Counted from the stretch's first letter, positions 27,454 to 36,657 are shown. The stretch is 64,000 nucleotides of DNA from Pseudoalteromonas luteoviolacea H33-S (GCF_001625695.1 NZ_AUXY01000070.1:62001-126000), one strand, 5' to 3'. Notes: generated by a model from the sequence alone, not told the origin. Program-made: numbers and translations.

Positions 27454-28257
27454 ATGAGTTTGATTGAAATTATTGTTCTGGCCTTAATTCAAGGTTTAAC
27501 TGAGTTTTTACCGATTTCGAGCTCAGCTCACTTAATATTGCCTTCGCAGGTTTTTGGCTGGCAAGATCAAGGCTTAGCATTTGACGTTGCGGTTCACGTG
27601 GGTACCCTCTTTGCGGTGGTTATTTATTTTCGTAAAGAGGTAAGTGAAATCCTAGCTGCGTGGTTTAAATCTTTTGGCAGTCAGGGGACAACTGATGATA
27701 GCAAATTAGGTTGGTTTATTTTGCTGGCCACTTTACCCTCGTTGGTGATTGGCTATTTTGCCAAAGACTTGGTGGAAGAGTACTCAAGAAATGCCTGGAT
27801 CATTGCTGGGACGACGATTGGTTTTGGTTTATTACTTTGGTATGCAGATAAAACGGCGAAACAAATAAAAACGATTTACCAGATCAACTGGTTGATGGCG
27901 CTTTGCATTGGTCTGTCTCAAGTAATTGCAATGCTATTACCTGGTACGTCTCGTTCAGGGATCACGATGACAGTAGGCTTACTGATGGGCCTAAATAAAC
28001 AAAGTGCAGCGCGATTTTCATTTTTAATGTCAATTCCAGTCATTGCGGCTGCTGGCAGCTATTTAACTTATAAGCTTATTTCTGAAGGTGATGAGTTTAA
28101 TATTACGGATATTGCTACGGGTGCAGTGTTGTCATTCTTTGCGGCTTATGCATGTATTCACTTTTTCTTAAAGGTCATTGAGAAAATGGGTATGCTGCCA
28201 TTTGTGATTTATCGACTCGCACTAGGCGCCTTCTTAGTCATCTATTTATCTATGTAA
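27454..28257 (+). CDS. uppP: Undecaprenyl-diphosphatase UppP (BacA)
   Basis: This 267-residue inner-membrane enzyme recycles undecaprenyl diphosphate to the monophosphate carrier. It has the catalytic GLTEFLPISSSAHLIL near residues 14-29 and PGTSRSG around residue 168. Length matches E. coli (273). It follows folK after six bases and ends at a hairpin. Confidence 0.96.
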   Translation: MSLIEIIVLALIQGLTEFLPISSSAHLILPSQVFGWQDQGLAFDVAVHVGTLFAVVIYFRKEVSEILAAWFKSFGSQGTTDDSKLGWFILLATLPSLVIGYFAKDLVEEYSRNAWIIAGTTIGFGLLLWYADKTAKQIKTIYQINWLMALCIGLSQVIAMLLPGTSRSGITMTVGLLMGLNKQSAARFSFLMSIPVIAAAGSYLTYKLISEGDEFNITDIATGAVLSFFAAYACIHFFLKVIEKMGMLPFVIYRLALGAFLVIYLSM

Positions 28258-28263
28258 TTGTAT

Positions 28264-28290
28264 ATGGGGCGATATGAGCCCCATTATTTT
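28264..28290 (+). terminator. Terminator of folB-folK-uppP
   Basis: Stem ATGGGGC / GCCCCAT with loop GATATGA, followed by a T-rich tail, starts six bases after the uppP stop. The convergent acetyltransferase gene may share it. Confidence 0.75.
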
Positions 28291-28299
28291 ATTCTGCTA

Positions 28300-28839
28300 T
28301 CAATCAAAACTGTTATCGTAAATAATCACTTCGGCACTGCCCAAAGGCTCTGTGTGTATAGCCTTTGTGCGGTATTTTAAGCCAATTTTTTTCATGATAT
28401 TAATTGAACCTAGATTGTCCGGATGAGCTAAGGCTGTGAGCTTGTTGGCGACTTTATGTTCGGCTAAGGCATCAGCAATTTGCTTAGCGGCTTCTGTTGC
28501 ATAGCCTTGTCCCCAGCTTGTTTGCATAAATCTCCAGCCTATTTCCAAATTGGTGTCGTCTCTTTTCTCTGTAAAAAAGTCCATAGGGCGCACGAGGATC
28601 CAGCCGATAAAGTCGTTGCTCTGTTTTAAAAAGCAGCCCCATAGTCCCCACCCACTATCTGGGTTAGAAAATTGTTTGAGCCGAGGTATGAATATTGAGT
28701 CTATGTCTTCTTGACTCGTAACCTTACCACCATTGATAAACTGCATCACAGCAGGGTTTTGATCTAATTGAAAGAGCAGGTGGGCATCGTCTGGAGTGAG
28801 TAGTCGGTACTTGAGCCGATTTGTTTGATTAACTTTCAT
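28300..28839 (-). CDS. GNAT family N-acetyltransferase
   Basis: This 179-residue protein has the GNAT fold of the RimJ/RimL-like subgroup: LTPDDAHLLFQL at the N-terminus, EIGWRFMQTSWGQGYATEAAKQIAD for acetyl-CoA binding, and HPDNLGSINIMKKIGL near the end. The substrate is unknown. It is convergent with uppP and divergent from the DTW-domain gene. Confidence 0.9.
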   Translation of the reverse strand: MKVNQTNRLKYRLLTPDDAHLLFQLDQNPAVMQFINGGKVTSQEDIDSIFIPRLKQFSNPDSGWGLWGCFLKQSNDFIGWILVRPMDFFTEKRDDTNLEIGWRFMQTSWGQGYATEAAKQIADALAEHKVANKLTALAHPDNLGSINIMKKIGLKYRTKAIHTEPLGSAEVIIYDNSFD

Positions 28840-28907
28840 AATAATTGCTTTATCCTTTTATTATTAGACTTGTTACAATACTGCGTCATTTTTGTTTGGA
28901 GAATATT

Positions 28908-29582
28908 TTGGGTAACTCTGTACTGGCGCTTCGTGCACAGCAAATTTCTGAATCTAAGAGAGAGTTCAAAGCACGAGGTTCAAAACTTACTCGATGTGAG
29001 ACTTGCTTACTCGCAGAGCCATTATGTATTTGCGCTGGCGTTAAGCAGGCTCAGTGCTCAAGCGCAGTGTGTTTGTTAATGTATCATAACGAAAGTTTTA
29101 AGCCATCCAATACAGGGCGTTTAATCGCAGATATTGTGCCTGATAACTATGCATTTCGGTGGGATCGAACAGAGCCGAGCGATGCATTGATTATGTTGTT
29201 GGAGAATCCGCTGTATCAGCCTATTGTGGTTTTTCCTGAAGAAAATGTGCAACCACAGCGGGTGATAAAAACAGTAGAGCGTATAGAAGGGAAAAAGCCG
29301 CTGTTTATCTTTCTTGATGGTACGTGGCGTGAAGCCAAGAAAATGTTCAGAAAGAGCCCGTATTTGGATCAATTCCCAGTGTTATCTGTGTCTCCGCAAA
29401 GTTTGTCAAATTATAAGTTGAGGGTTGCGCCCCATGAGCACCAACTCGGCACGGCGGAAGTCGCTTGTGTTGTACTTGAAGAAAATGGTGAAACAGAAGC
29501 AGCTGAAAACCTCACATCGCATTTTATTGATTTTAGAGATGCGTATTTACGAGGTAAACGAAGTAAATTTTCTGACATATAA
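28908..29582 (+). CDS. DTW-domain tRNA-uridine aminocarboxypropyltransferase
   Basis: Starting at TTG 28908, preceded by TGGAGA at a good distance, this gives 224 residues. An upstream in-frame TTG/ATG would add 21 hydrophobic residues unlike the family. It has an N-terminal zinc motif (CETCLLAEPLCIC) and the domain's signature LDGTWREAKKM. The family, which includes E. coli TapT (YfiP), installs acp3U on tRNA. It overlaps nothing, but the CsrB-like RNA on the other strand ends just beyond its stop. Confidence 0.88.
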   Translation: MGNSVLALRAQQISESKREFKARGSKLTRCETCLLAEPLCICAGVKQAQCSSAVCLLMYHNESFKPSNTGRLIADIVPDNYAFRWDRTEPSDALIMLLENPLYQPIVVFPEENVQPQRVIKTVERIEGKKPLFIFLDGTWREAKKMFRKSPYLDQFPVLSVSPQSLSNYKLRVAPHEHQLGTAEVACVVLEENGETEAAENLTSHFIDFRDAYLRGKRSKFSDI

Positions 29583-29994
29583 ACACGAAGATAGCGCGAC
29601 TCTTACGAGCCGCGCTTGACGGAATCTTCTAAACAGCATCCTGCTATGTTGAATAACTCAACTCCCTAATTCATTTCCATACAATTCGCTTGGTGTTTTG
29701 ATTCTGCGAATTCTTGCACATCCTGTACCAATCCACTTGGATCATCCTGACCCCATCCTCATTTGCATCAAACGTATCCATTGTTTGATATTACCTTGCA
29801 ATTATTCCTTTTGGGCTTATCCATTACCCTTCCTAATTCCATCTAGTCCTGACATCCTGAATATCTGAACTTCCTTACTTAAATACTTGCTTCCTGCAAG
29901 TACATCATAATCCTAGTTCCATACTCCATTCGGGGGTCAATCCATGTCGCGCCTATCACATCCGTTTTCCCTGCTATGCCTCTCCCCAAGAGAC
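29583..29994 (-). ncRNA. csrB: CsrB-type CsrA-sequestering small RNA
   Basis: No protein-coding gene is credible here. Read on the minus strand, the region has 23 GGA triplets between 29985 and 29639, four of them in exact CAGGATG motifs (29638-29644, 29719-29725, 29743-29749, 29853-29859), the hallmark of CsrB RNAs, which titrate the translation regulator CsrA. A -10 box TATACT (30001-30006) puts the start near G at 29994. The 3' end has a 10-bp stem (29593-29602 with 29607-29616) closed by a GUAA loop and followed by a U-rich tail, giving about 410 bases. E. coli CsrB is 369 bases with a similar GGA count. Family identity is inferred from this pattern. Confidence 0.85.
29593..29616 (-). terminator. 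Terminator of CsrB-like RNA
   Basis: On the minus strand AGCGCGGCTC pairs with GAGTCGCGCT (one G-U) around a GTAA loop, then ATCTTCGTGTTT follows. The U-tract is imperfect but the stem is long and GC-rich. It may also end the DTW-domain gene on the plus strand. Confidence 0.7.
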
Positions 29995-30000
29995 GATTAA

Positions 30001-30006
30001 AGTATA
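30001..30006 (-). promoter_or_regulatory. -10 box of CsrB-like RNA
   Basis: The minus strand reads TATACT six bases before the proposed G start at 29994. No good -35 box is visible 17 bases upstream (ATGTAT), as expected for an activator-dependent promoter. Confidence 0.6.
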
Positions 30007-30152
30007 TGCTGTGCTGCGTATTAATACATTAGCTTGAAGATTATCAAAAACGGACTATCTTCTATTTGATATATAAAAATTATTAAATAACAATAGGTTC
30101 CTTATTTGAGGGCGGTTAAATCTGGATTAGATTACTCGATATCTACAAACAT

Positions 30153-30170
30153 AGTGAGAAATCTCTTACA
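30153..30170 (-). promoter_or_regulatory. GacA/UvrY-type binding box
   Basis: The minus strand reads TGTAAGAGATTTCTCACT, 15 of 18 bases identical to the GacA/UvrY consensus TGTAAGAGATCTCTTACA, with a perfect left half. It lies 159-176 bases upstream of the proposed CsrB start, the distance typical for this box in csrB/rsm genes. It implies control of the RNA by the BarA/UvrY (GacS/GacA) two-component system. Confidence 0.75.
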
Positions 30171-30255
30171 GATAAATTGTCTTTATGCGGTAATAATAAT
30201 TTTGTTCACCCACTCAGCGGGCTGTAATTTATGTATAATCGCGTTAGAATCACTT

Positions 30256-30274
30256 GATAATAATAATTGTTTGG
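30256..30274 (+). promoter_or_regulatory. Fur-like box before ferric transporter
   Basis: GATAATAATAATTGTTTGG matches the Fur box consensus at 13 of 19 positions and lies between a TATAAT box (30234-30239) and the start codon at 30288. Iron repression of the transporter is likely but the site is imperfect. Confidence 0.5.
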
Positions 30275-30287
30275 ATTTGGAGTCTTC

Positions 30288-31292
30288 ATGAAACGAGCTA
30301 TCGCCACATTATTGACCGCTGTGACCTGTATGCCAGCTTTTGCAGCCGATGAAGTAAATATCTACTCATTTCGCCAACCGTTTTTAATTCAACCTATCCT
30401 TGATGACTTTACAAAGCAAACAGGGATTAAAACTAACGTCGTTTTTGCAAAAAAAGGCTTAATTGAGCGCGTTAAAAGAGAAGGGAAGCACTCACGTGCA
30501 GATTTAGTGTTAACTTCAAATTTTAGCGCCATGATCCAGTTAGAAGACCTTGGCCTTACGCAGCAAATCGCAAGTAAGACCGTTGAGCAAAATATCCCTG
30601 CATCTTTTAGAGATCCAGAAGGGCAATGGGTTGCGCTTACCAAACGCGTGCGTAACGTATACTCATCAAAAGCAAGGCTTGGTAAATTGGAGTCACTAAG
30701 CTACGAAGAGCTGGCCGATCCAAAGTACAAAGGAAAAATTTGTACTCGCTCTGGTAAGCATCCGTACAATTTAGGGTTAGTTGCATCTATGATCGCACAT
30801 CATGGTGAAACAGAAACTAAAGAATGGTTGGTCGGAGTTAAGAACAACCTTGCACGTAAACCTCAAGGTAATGACCGTGCTCAAGTTAAAGCAGTTAAAG
30901 AAGGCTTGTGTGATATTGCTTTAGGTAATAGCTATTATTTCGGAAAAATGATGGCAGATGAAAAGCAAAAGTCATGGGCTGAGTCTGTTTATATCAACTT
31001 TCCTAACCAAAAGAATCGCGGTTCGCACTTAAATGTATCTGGTGTAGTTCTAACCAAGTATGCAAAAAATAAAGAAAATGCCTTGAAACTCATAGAGTTT
31101 ATGACGGACAATAAGGCGCAGAATATGTACGCATCGACGAATATGGAATATCCGGTCAAGCCGGGCGTCGAATTATCTCAAATGGTAGCGTCATGGGGAG
31201 TGTTTAAGGAAGACAGCTTGCCGCTTGCTGAAATTAGTAAATACCGTCCATTGGCTCTAAAGCTAATCGATGAGGTAAAATTTGACCTTTAA
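30288..31292 (+). CDS. fbpA: Ferric iron ABC transporter, substrate-binding protein
   Basis: This 334-residue periplasmic protein starts at ATG 30288 with GGAG upstream and has a signal peptide cut after AFA. The mature start DEVNIYSFRQPFLIQPILDDF and FKWMTDN-like C-terminal pattern LIEFMTDNKAQNMYA are typical of the FbpA/FutA/IdiA family. It delivers Fe(III) to the permease encoded next. The stop overlaps the permease start (TAATG). Confidence 0.92.
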   Translation: MKRAIATLLTAVTCMPAFAADEVNIYSFRQPFLIQPILDDFTKQTGIKTNVVFAKKGLIERVKREGKHSRADLVLTSNFSAMIQLEDLGLTQQIASKTVEQNIPASFRDPEGQWVALTKRVRNVYSSKARLGKLESLSYEELADPKYKGKICTRSGKHPYNLGLVASMIAHHGETETKEWLVGVKNNLARKPQGNDRAQVKAVKEGLCDIALGNSYYFGKMMADEKQKSWAESVYINFPNQKNRGSHLNVSGVVLTKYAKNKENALKLIEFMTDNKAQNMYASTNMEYPVKPGVELSQMVASWGVFKEDSLPLAEISKYRPLALKLIDEVKFDL

Positions 31293-32923
31293 TGCAGCTA
31301 AAAAATAAACTGTCCAATTGGCAGATAACAGCGTGGGTGATTGGTATATGCCTGTCGACCCCGCTGGCTTTTCTCATTTTTGAATCATTACAAGGAGAAT
31401 CTGAAGTATTCTCACACCTGTGGGATACAGTTCTTTGGGACTACATCAGTAATACTATTATGCTGATTGCAGGGGTGTTGTTACTGAGTTCATTAATTGC
31501 ACTGCCCCTTGGGTGGTTAACAGCATATTGCCACTTCCCCGGTAAGCGAGTGTTTGAGTGGGCTTTAATGCTGCCACTTGCGATGCCCACCTACATCATT
31601 GCCTACGTGTATACAGATTTATTGGATTATGCAGGCCCTGTGCAGATCTTTCTAAGAGACTGGTTTGGCTGGACGAGTCCTGATGATTACTGGTTCTTTG
31701 ATATACGTACTTTGCCCGGTGCTATTGTGATGATAGCTTTGGTACTTTACCCCTACTTATACTTAATCTTTAAAACAGCACTCAGAGAGCAGTCTTTCAA
31801 ATTGGTTCAGGCCAGTCAGTTAATGGGTTTATCGCCATTTCAGAGTTTTCTCAAAGTAAGTTTGCCATTATCTCGTGGAGCCATTGTCGCTGCACTTGCT
31901 TTAATAAGTATGGAGACGATGGCGGACTTTGCTACGGTGCACTATTTTGCAGTCAGTACACTCACTACCGCTGTTTATGATACTTGGCTCGGGTACTATT
32001 CTCTCACCGCCGCCGCAAAAATTTCAGGGATCATGTTGCTGTTTCTCTTCATTGCATTATCACTAGAAAAAATGAGCCGAAAAAGCAAAGTCGTACATGA
32101 GCGTCAAAGCAGTGTAAATGACACCAGCCTATATGAACTGGGCGGTAAAAGTGGCTGGTTGGCGACAGGTTTTTGCAGCCTTATATTAATTGTTGCGTTT
32201 TTTATTCCCGTGGGTGTATTGACCAGTTACGCTATTGGTTATTTTGATCAGGCTTGGAATGACGCGTTTTTTAATTATGCGTGGCAAAGTTTAAAAATCA
32301 GCCTTTATGTCAGCGTAATCGCTATTTGCTTTAGTATTTTGGTGGTGTTTTATCAGCGTATAGGCGAGCAAAAAACCAAGGGCTTTCCGGGGAAGGTCGC
32401 GAGTATGGGGTATGCTTTGCCTGGTACCGTTTTAGCAATCGCGGTGCTATTGCCCCTTACATTATTTGATGACTATTTAAACCGCTGGCTGGATGGTACT
32501 GGGTTTGAACCCGGGCTGTTACTCAGTGGTACCATTTTTGCCCTTGTTTTTGCGTATGTAGTGCGCTTTTACGCCATAGCTCAGGGGGCTGTAGAAGCGA
32601 GTTTTGTGCGGATCAGCCCAAGTATTGATATGGCGAGTGCGTCTTTGGGCAAAAATAATCTACAGACATTGGGTCGCGTACACATTCCTCTATTAAAGCG
32701 CGGTATATTAACCGCGGGTTTATTGGTATTTATTGAGTGTATGAAGGAGCTACCGGCAGCACTGCTGCTCAGGCCGTTTAATTTTGAAACACTCGCAACC
32801 CATGTTTTTCAGTTTGTAAGCGATGAACAGTTAGAGTTAGCATCAATATCTGCCTTGTTTATCGTACTGGTTGGGTTAATCCCGCTTTATTTGGTTAACC
32901 GCTCAATGGAGCAGCAAACATAA
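31292..32923 (+). CDS. fbpB: Ferric iron ABC transporter, permease
   Basis: This 543-residue membrane protein has two fused permease halves with about 12 hydrophobic segments. Each half carries a permease EAA-type loop: ASQLMGLSPFQSFLKVSLP and ASASLGKNNLQTLGRVHIP. This two-half layout is the FbpB type. It overlaps both neighbours by one to three bases, so the three-gene operon is tightly coupled. Confidence 0.93.
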   Translation: MQLKNKLSNWQITAWVIGICLSTPLAFLIFESLQGESEVFSHLWDTVLWDYISNTIMLIAGVLLLSSLIALPLGWLTAYCHFPGKRVFEWALMLPLAMPTYIIAYVYTDLLDYAGPVQIFLRDWFGWTSPDDYWFFDIRTLPGAIVMIALVLYPYLYLIFKTALREQSFKLVQASQLMGLSPFQSFLKVSLPLSRGAIVAALALISMETMADFATVHYFAVSTLTTAVYDTWLGYYSLTAAAKISGIMLLFLFIALSLEKMSRKSKVVHERQSSVNDTSLYELGGKSGWLATGFCSLILIVAFFIPVGVLTSYAIGYFDQAWNDAFFNYAWQSLKISLYVSVIAICFSILVVFYQRIGEQKTKGFPGKVASMGYALPGTVLAIAVLLPLTLFDDYLNRWLDGTGFEPGLLLSGTIFALVFAYVVRFYAIAQGAVEASFVRISPSIDMASASLGKNNLQTLGRVHIPLLKRGILTAGLLVFIECMKELPAALLLRPFNFETLATHVFQFVSDEQLELASISALFIVLVGLIPLYLVNRSMEQQT

Positions 32924-33954
32924 TGTACAGCCTTGCTATAGAATCTTTGCAATACAGTTATGACGGTCATGCTGTGATCGACAACCTTGATTTGCAGGTA
33001 AAGGAAAATGAAATCGTCTGCTTGTTAGGCGCCAGCGGATGTGGAAAGACGACCACACTTAAAGCCATTGCCGGACTTATCAGGCCGCAACAAGGCTGCA
33101 TTAAAATTGGCCAGAACCAAGTCAACGGTGAAAACACATTTGTCGCGCCGCAACATCGAAATGTCGGCATGATGTTTCAAGACTATGCTTTATTTCCGCA
33201 TTTGACGGTAGCGCAAAATGTTGCATTTGGGCTAGGTAAGTTAAGCCGCGTTGAAAAGCAATCTCGTGTATCTGAAATGTTAGAGCTGGTGCATTTAGGT
33301 GCATTTTCCGCGCGTTTCCCGCATGAGTTGTCTGGTGGTCAACAGCAAAGGGTCGCTATTGCAAGGGCGCTGGCTTATCGCCCGAGCTTGTTACTGTTAG
33401 ATGAGCCTTTCTCAAATATAGACGCGCAAGTTCGCTTTCAACTTATCAGTGACATACGCAGTATTATCAAAGATCAAAAAGTATCTGCGATTTTTGTCAG
33501 TCACTCAAAAGATGAAGCCTTCGCTTTTTCAGATCGACTTGCCATTATGCACAAAGGCCAAATAGCACAATTAGGGTGCCCAACTGAATTGTTCCATCAG
33601 CCAAAAAACCAAGTGGTTGCAGAGTTCTTAGGCCAGGGGATTTATTTAGATGCAACACATGCTGGTAATGGGGCATTTAGCACTCAATTTGGGCAAGTAA
33701 ACTCATTAACTCAGCAAAATGACGCTGAAGATAAGGGTAAAATATTTGTCAGGCCGAGCCACATTGAATTGTATAATACTGACCATGGTGCGATCCAAGT
33801 GAATCAAGAGAGGTTTGTGGGTACTGAGTATTTATATGCCATCGAATTGCAGGGTCAACAGCTAGAAATAGCAAAACCTGCTGACAAACCGTTAGATTTG
33901 TCTAAACCTATCTCTTTAAAAATTAAGCCCCATGCGGTAAATTTCTTTTCTTAG
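32923..33954 (+). CDS. fbpC: Ferric iron ABC transporter, ATP-binding protein
   Basis: This 343-residue ATPase has Walker A GASGCGKTT, Q-loop MFQDYALFPHLTV, signature LSGGQQQR, Walker B LLLLDEPFSNID and the switch His in FVSHSKDEA. A C-terminal regulatory TOBE-like domain (about residues 230-343) follows. It powers Fe(III) uptake with the two genes before it. Confidence 0.93.
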   Translation: MYSLAIESLQYSYDGHAVIDNLDLQVKENEIVCLLGASGCGKTTTLKAIAGLIRPQQGCIKIGQNQVNGENTFVAPQHRNVGMMFQDYALFPHLTVAQNVAFGLGKLSRVEKQSRVSEMLELVHLGAFSARFPHELSGGQQQRVAIARALAYRPSLLLLDEPFSNIDAQVRFQLISDIRSIIKDQKVSAIFVSHSKDEAFAFSDRLAIMHKGQIAQLGCPTELFHQPKNQVVAEFLGQGIYLDATHAGNGAFSTQFGQVNSLTQQNDAEDKGKIFVRPSHIELYNTDHGAIQVNQERFVGTEYLYAIELQGQQLEIAKPADKPLDLSKPISLKIKPHAVNFFS

Positions 33955-33978
33955 AGCGATAAACGATAAGGAAAAGGT

Positions 33979-34908
33979 ATGGCCCAGCCGCAATCGGGGA
34001 TCTGTGCAGAGGCAAACTTGCATGGCTTACATTTATTCTTCAATGTGCTTGAAGGGCAGGATGAAGTTGTGCGAGAAGCACTGGCGCAAGCTGGGCGACT
34101 GCAAGATGAGTTGAGTGATAGATTCTCTGAATCTATGCTTAGCAGCTTCGTCGCGATTGGTGCACAATATTGGCCTCATATCTATCCTGAATTTATACCA
34201 CCTGAACTAAAAAGCTTTCCTCATATTCGTTCTACCGATCACTTAATACATAGTCAGCCTTTTGATTTGCTTTATGTCATACGCTCAGATAGAGAAGATG
34301 TAAATCATCTATTTGCGCAAAGTGTCTTACATATGTTGGGAGGCTGTGTTGAACTCGTTGCGCATGTTCGCGGTTTTCGCTTTTTGGATGGGCGAAATTT
34401 TAACGGCTTTATTTACGCCAGTGAGTCACCACACGGTCGCTTTAAGCGTAAAGTCGCGTTAGTTGATAACCCCGAAGGACTAGATCATCAAGGTAGCTAC
34501 ATTCATATTCAGCGAGTGAAGTTTGATTTGGCGAGGTGGCAGCAACTTGCAATTGATGAGCAAGAGGCGCTGATGGGACGTACGCGCTTAGATAATAAAC
34601 TAATTGAGCCGGCAGTGGCATTTAGTCATGCTAGTCGTGCAGAGCTTAAAGATGCGCAAGGGCTAGTACTGCTGTTGGATCAGAGTATGCCGTTTGGGGA
34701 TGTGTTTGAGCAAGGTAGCATTAATCTGAGTTGTGCAGCTCACGGGAATGCATTTGAGACGGTTCTAATGAGCCGATTCGGTTTGCTATCAGGGCAAGAA
34801 TGTTACGATCCACTATTAGATTATTCTGAAGCGGATATGGGCGCGTCTTTTTTTGCACCATCTTTACAATTTTTGAAAGAGATGGCGCAAATAATGGCTG
34901 ACGATTAA
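33979..34908 (+). CDS. DyP-type heme peroxidase
   Basis: This 309-residue protein has the dye-decolorising peroxidase pattern: GFRFLDGRNF (family GxxDG with the distal Asp), GSYIHIQRVKFDL, MGRTRLDN and SHASR, the probable proximal heme His. There is no signal peptide, so it is cytoplasmic, like YfeX. It starts 24 bases after the iron transporter and could be co-transcribed. A role in heme or peroxide handling is inferred from the family and context. Confidence 0.9.
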   Translation: MAQPQSGICAEANLHGLHLFFNVLEGQDEVVREALAQAGRLQDELSDRFSESMLSSFVAIGAQYWPHIYPEFIPPELKSFPHIRSTDHLIHSQPFDLLYVIRSDREDVNHLFAQSVLHMLGGCVELVAHVRGFRFLDGRNFNGFIYASESPHGRFKRKVALVDNPEGLDHQGSYIHIQRVKFDLARWQQLAIDEQEALMGRTRLDNKLIEPAVAFSHASRAELKDAQGLVLLLDQSMPFGDVFEQGSINLSCAAHGNAFETVLMSRFGLLSGQECYDPLLDYSEADMGASFFAPSLQFLKEMAQIMADD

Positions 34909-34910
34909 GT

Positions 34911-35378
34911 TTAAACGTTGTCAAACAATGTTTTTACTTTGTCTAAAGTCGCGTCAATCTCAGATATTTTTGCGGGTGCGATGAAAATAGTGTCGTCACC
35001 TGCAATTGTGCCTAATACACCATCTGCGCTGCCTAAAGAGTCTAGCAGACGAGCGATCAGCTGCGCTGCACCGGGGCTGGTTCTGATAATGATCATCATT
35101 TCATTGTGCATGATATCGATAACAAGCTGTCTCAGCGGGCTTTTTGCTGTTGGGACCCCCATTTCTGCAGGCAGGCAGTAAACCATTTCTTGTTTGGCAT
35201 TTCTGGTGCGAACCGCGCCGAATTTACTCAGCATTCTTGATACTTTACTTTGACTTATATTGTCAAAGCCTTGATCTTTTAGCGCATCAACGATTTCGCC
35301 CTGAGAACCAAAGTTTTCCTCTCTTAAAAGTGCTTTAAAGGCTTTAACTAAGGCTTCTTGTTTGTCTTGCGCTTGCAT
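34911..35378 (-). CDS. argR: Arginine repressor
   Basis: This 155-residue regulator has the winged-helix DNA-binding part ([30 protein letters not shown]) and the arginine-binding hexamer domain with [16 protein letters not shown] and [11 protein letters not shown] chose the second of two near ATGs (35378), which has GAAGAG at the right distance. It represses arginine synthesis when arginine is plentiful. It is divergent from mdh, as in many gammaproteobacteria. Confidence 0.96.
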   Translation of the reverse strand: MQAQDKQEALVKAFKALLREENFGSQGEIVDALKDQGFDNISQSKVSRMLSKFGAVRTRNAKQEMVYCLPAEMGVPTAKSPLRQLVIDIMHNEMMIIIRTSPGAAQLIARLLDSLGSADGVLGTIAGDDTIFIAPAKISEIDATLDKVKTLFDNV

Positions 35379-35620
35379 ATACATCTCTTCTATTAATTTT
35401 GGTTGCCCGATTTTACACAAATCCCAACAGTTACCCAAATTTTAACGCTGGAGTAATTTTCATGGTATATCGTAAAGGCAAATTGCGACAAAGTTGTCTC
35501 TTGTTTACAACTATAGTCGAAAAAATCTTGAAAATAACGCGGATAAATTTGTCTTTACCCTCGCTTTTCATTATCTTTACAGCACACAAAATTCCTACCT
35601 TCAATATATGGAGAATTATA

Positions 35621-36556
35621 ATGAAAGTTGCTGTATTAGGTGCCGCTGGTGGTATCGGTCAAGCATTGTCTCTTCTGCTTAAAAACGGTTTGCCTGCAGG
35701 CTCTGAGCTAGCACTATACGATGTTGCACCAGTTGTTCCAGGTGTTGCTGTAGATCTTTCTCACATCCCAACTGCTGTGTCAGTTGCGGGTTACGGTAAA
35801 GATGACTTAGATCCTGCACTTGCAGGCGCAGACATCGTTTTGATCCCAGCTGGTATGCCACGTAAGCCTGGCATGGACCGTGCGGATCTGTTCAATGTGA
35901 ACGCGAGTATCGTTAGAACTCTGGCTGAAGGTATCGTTAAAAACTGCCCTAAGGCGTTTGTTGGTATCATCACAAACCCAGTAAACGGCACTGTACCAAT
36001 TGTACGTGAAGTATTCAAAAAAGCAGGCACTTATGATGCTGCACGCGTTTTCGGTGTAACAACATTAGATGTTATCCGCGCTGAAACATTCATTGCAGAG
36101 CTTAAAGGTCTAGACGTATCAGAAGTAAAAGTACCTGTTATTGGCGGTCACTCTGGAACAACTATTCTACCTCTTCTTTCTCAAGTTGAAGGTGTTGAAT
36201 TCTCTGATGAGGAAGTTGCTTCTCTTACTAAGCGTATCCAAAACGCGGGTACTGAAGTTGTTGAAGCAAAAGCGGGTGGCGGTTCTGCGACGCTTTCAAT
36301 GGGTGCAGCAGCAGCTCGTTTCTGCTTCTCACTTGTTAAAGGTCTTCAAGGCGAAGAAAACGTATTTGAGTACGCTTACGTTGAAGGTAACACTGGCGAT
36401 GCAGAATTCTTTGCACAGCCTATCCGTCTTGGTAAAAATGGCGTTGAAGAGCTATTACCATACGGCGAGCTAAGCGCTTTTGAACAAAAAGCAAAAGACG
36501 ACATGTTAGCGACGCTTGAAAAAGACATTAAAGAAGGTGTTGATTTCATGGCTTAA
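35621..36556 (+). CDS. mdh: Malate dehydrogenase
   Basis: This 311-residue NAD-dependent TCA-cycle enzyme starts at [20 protein letters not shown] with GGAG upstream. It has substrate-binding Arg in [21 protein letters not shown], and the catalytic His in IGGHSGTTI. The in-frame sequence before 35621 is untranslated leader. Codon use is unusually even, as expected for a highly expressed gene. Confidence 0.97.
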   Translation: MKVAVLGAAGGIGQALSLLLKNGLPAGSELALYDVAPVVPGVAVDLSHIPTAVSVAGYGKDDLDPALAGADIVLIPAGMPRKPGMDRADLFNVNASIVRTLAEGIVKNCPKAFVGIITNPVNGTVPIVREVFKKAGTYDAARVFGVTTLDVIRAETFIAELKGLDVSEVKVPVIGGHSGTTILPLLSQVEGVEFSDEEVASLTKRIQNAGTEVVEAKAGGGSATLSMGAAAARFCFSLVKGLQGEENVFEYAYVEGNTGDAEFFAQPIRLGKNGVEELLPYGELSAFEQKAKDDMLATLEKDIKEGVDFMA

Positions 36557-36573
36557 TGCCTAGAAATAACCCT

Positions 36574-36606
36574 GAAAAAAAGCTGCTTTTAAAGCAGCTT
36601 TTTTTA
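36574..36606 (+). terminator. Terminator of mdh
   Basis: AAAAAGCTGC and GCAGCTTTTTT form a strong stem with a T-run, 17 bases after the mdh stop. Confidence 0.9.
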
Positions 36607-36633
36607 TTTTGATTGAGTTGTTTAATCAGTCAT

Positions 36634-36657
36634 TAAAAAGCCGGCAGTTTACCGGCT
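36634..36657 (-). terminator. Terminator of serA
   Basis: On the minus strand AGCCGG pairs with CCGGCT around TAAACTG and is followed by TTTTAATG. It lies 27 bases after the serA stop. Confidence 0.8.

Noticed and set aside
28825-29079. ORF overlapping the DTW-domain gene in another frame
   Set aside because: Shadow of the real gene, which has the zinc and DGTW motifs.
29638-29983. Repeated CATCCTG motif as a CRISPR or simple repeat
   Set aside because: Spacing is irregular and units are short; the pattern fits CsrA-binding sites on the minus strand.
30106-30291. Small ORF upstream of the ferric transporter
   Set aside because: It covers the GacA box, the promoter and the Fur-like site, has no ribosome site and no recognisable protein pattern.
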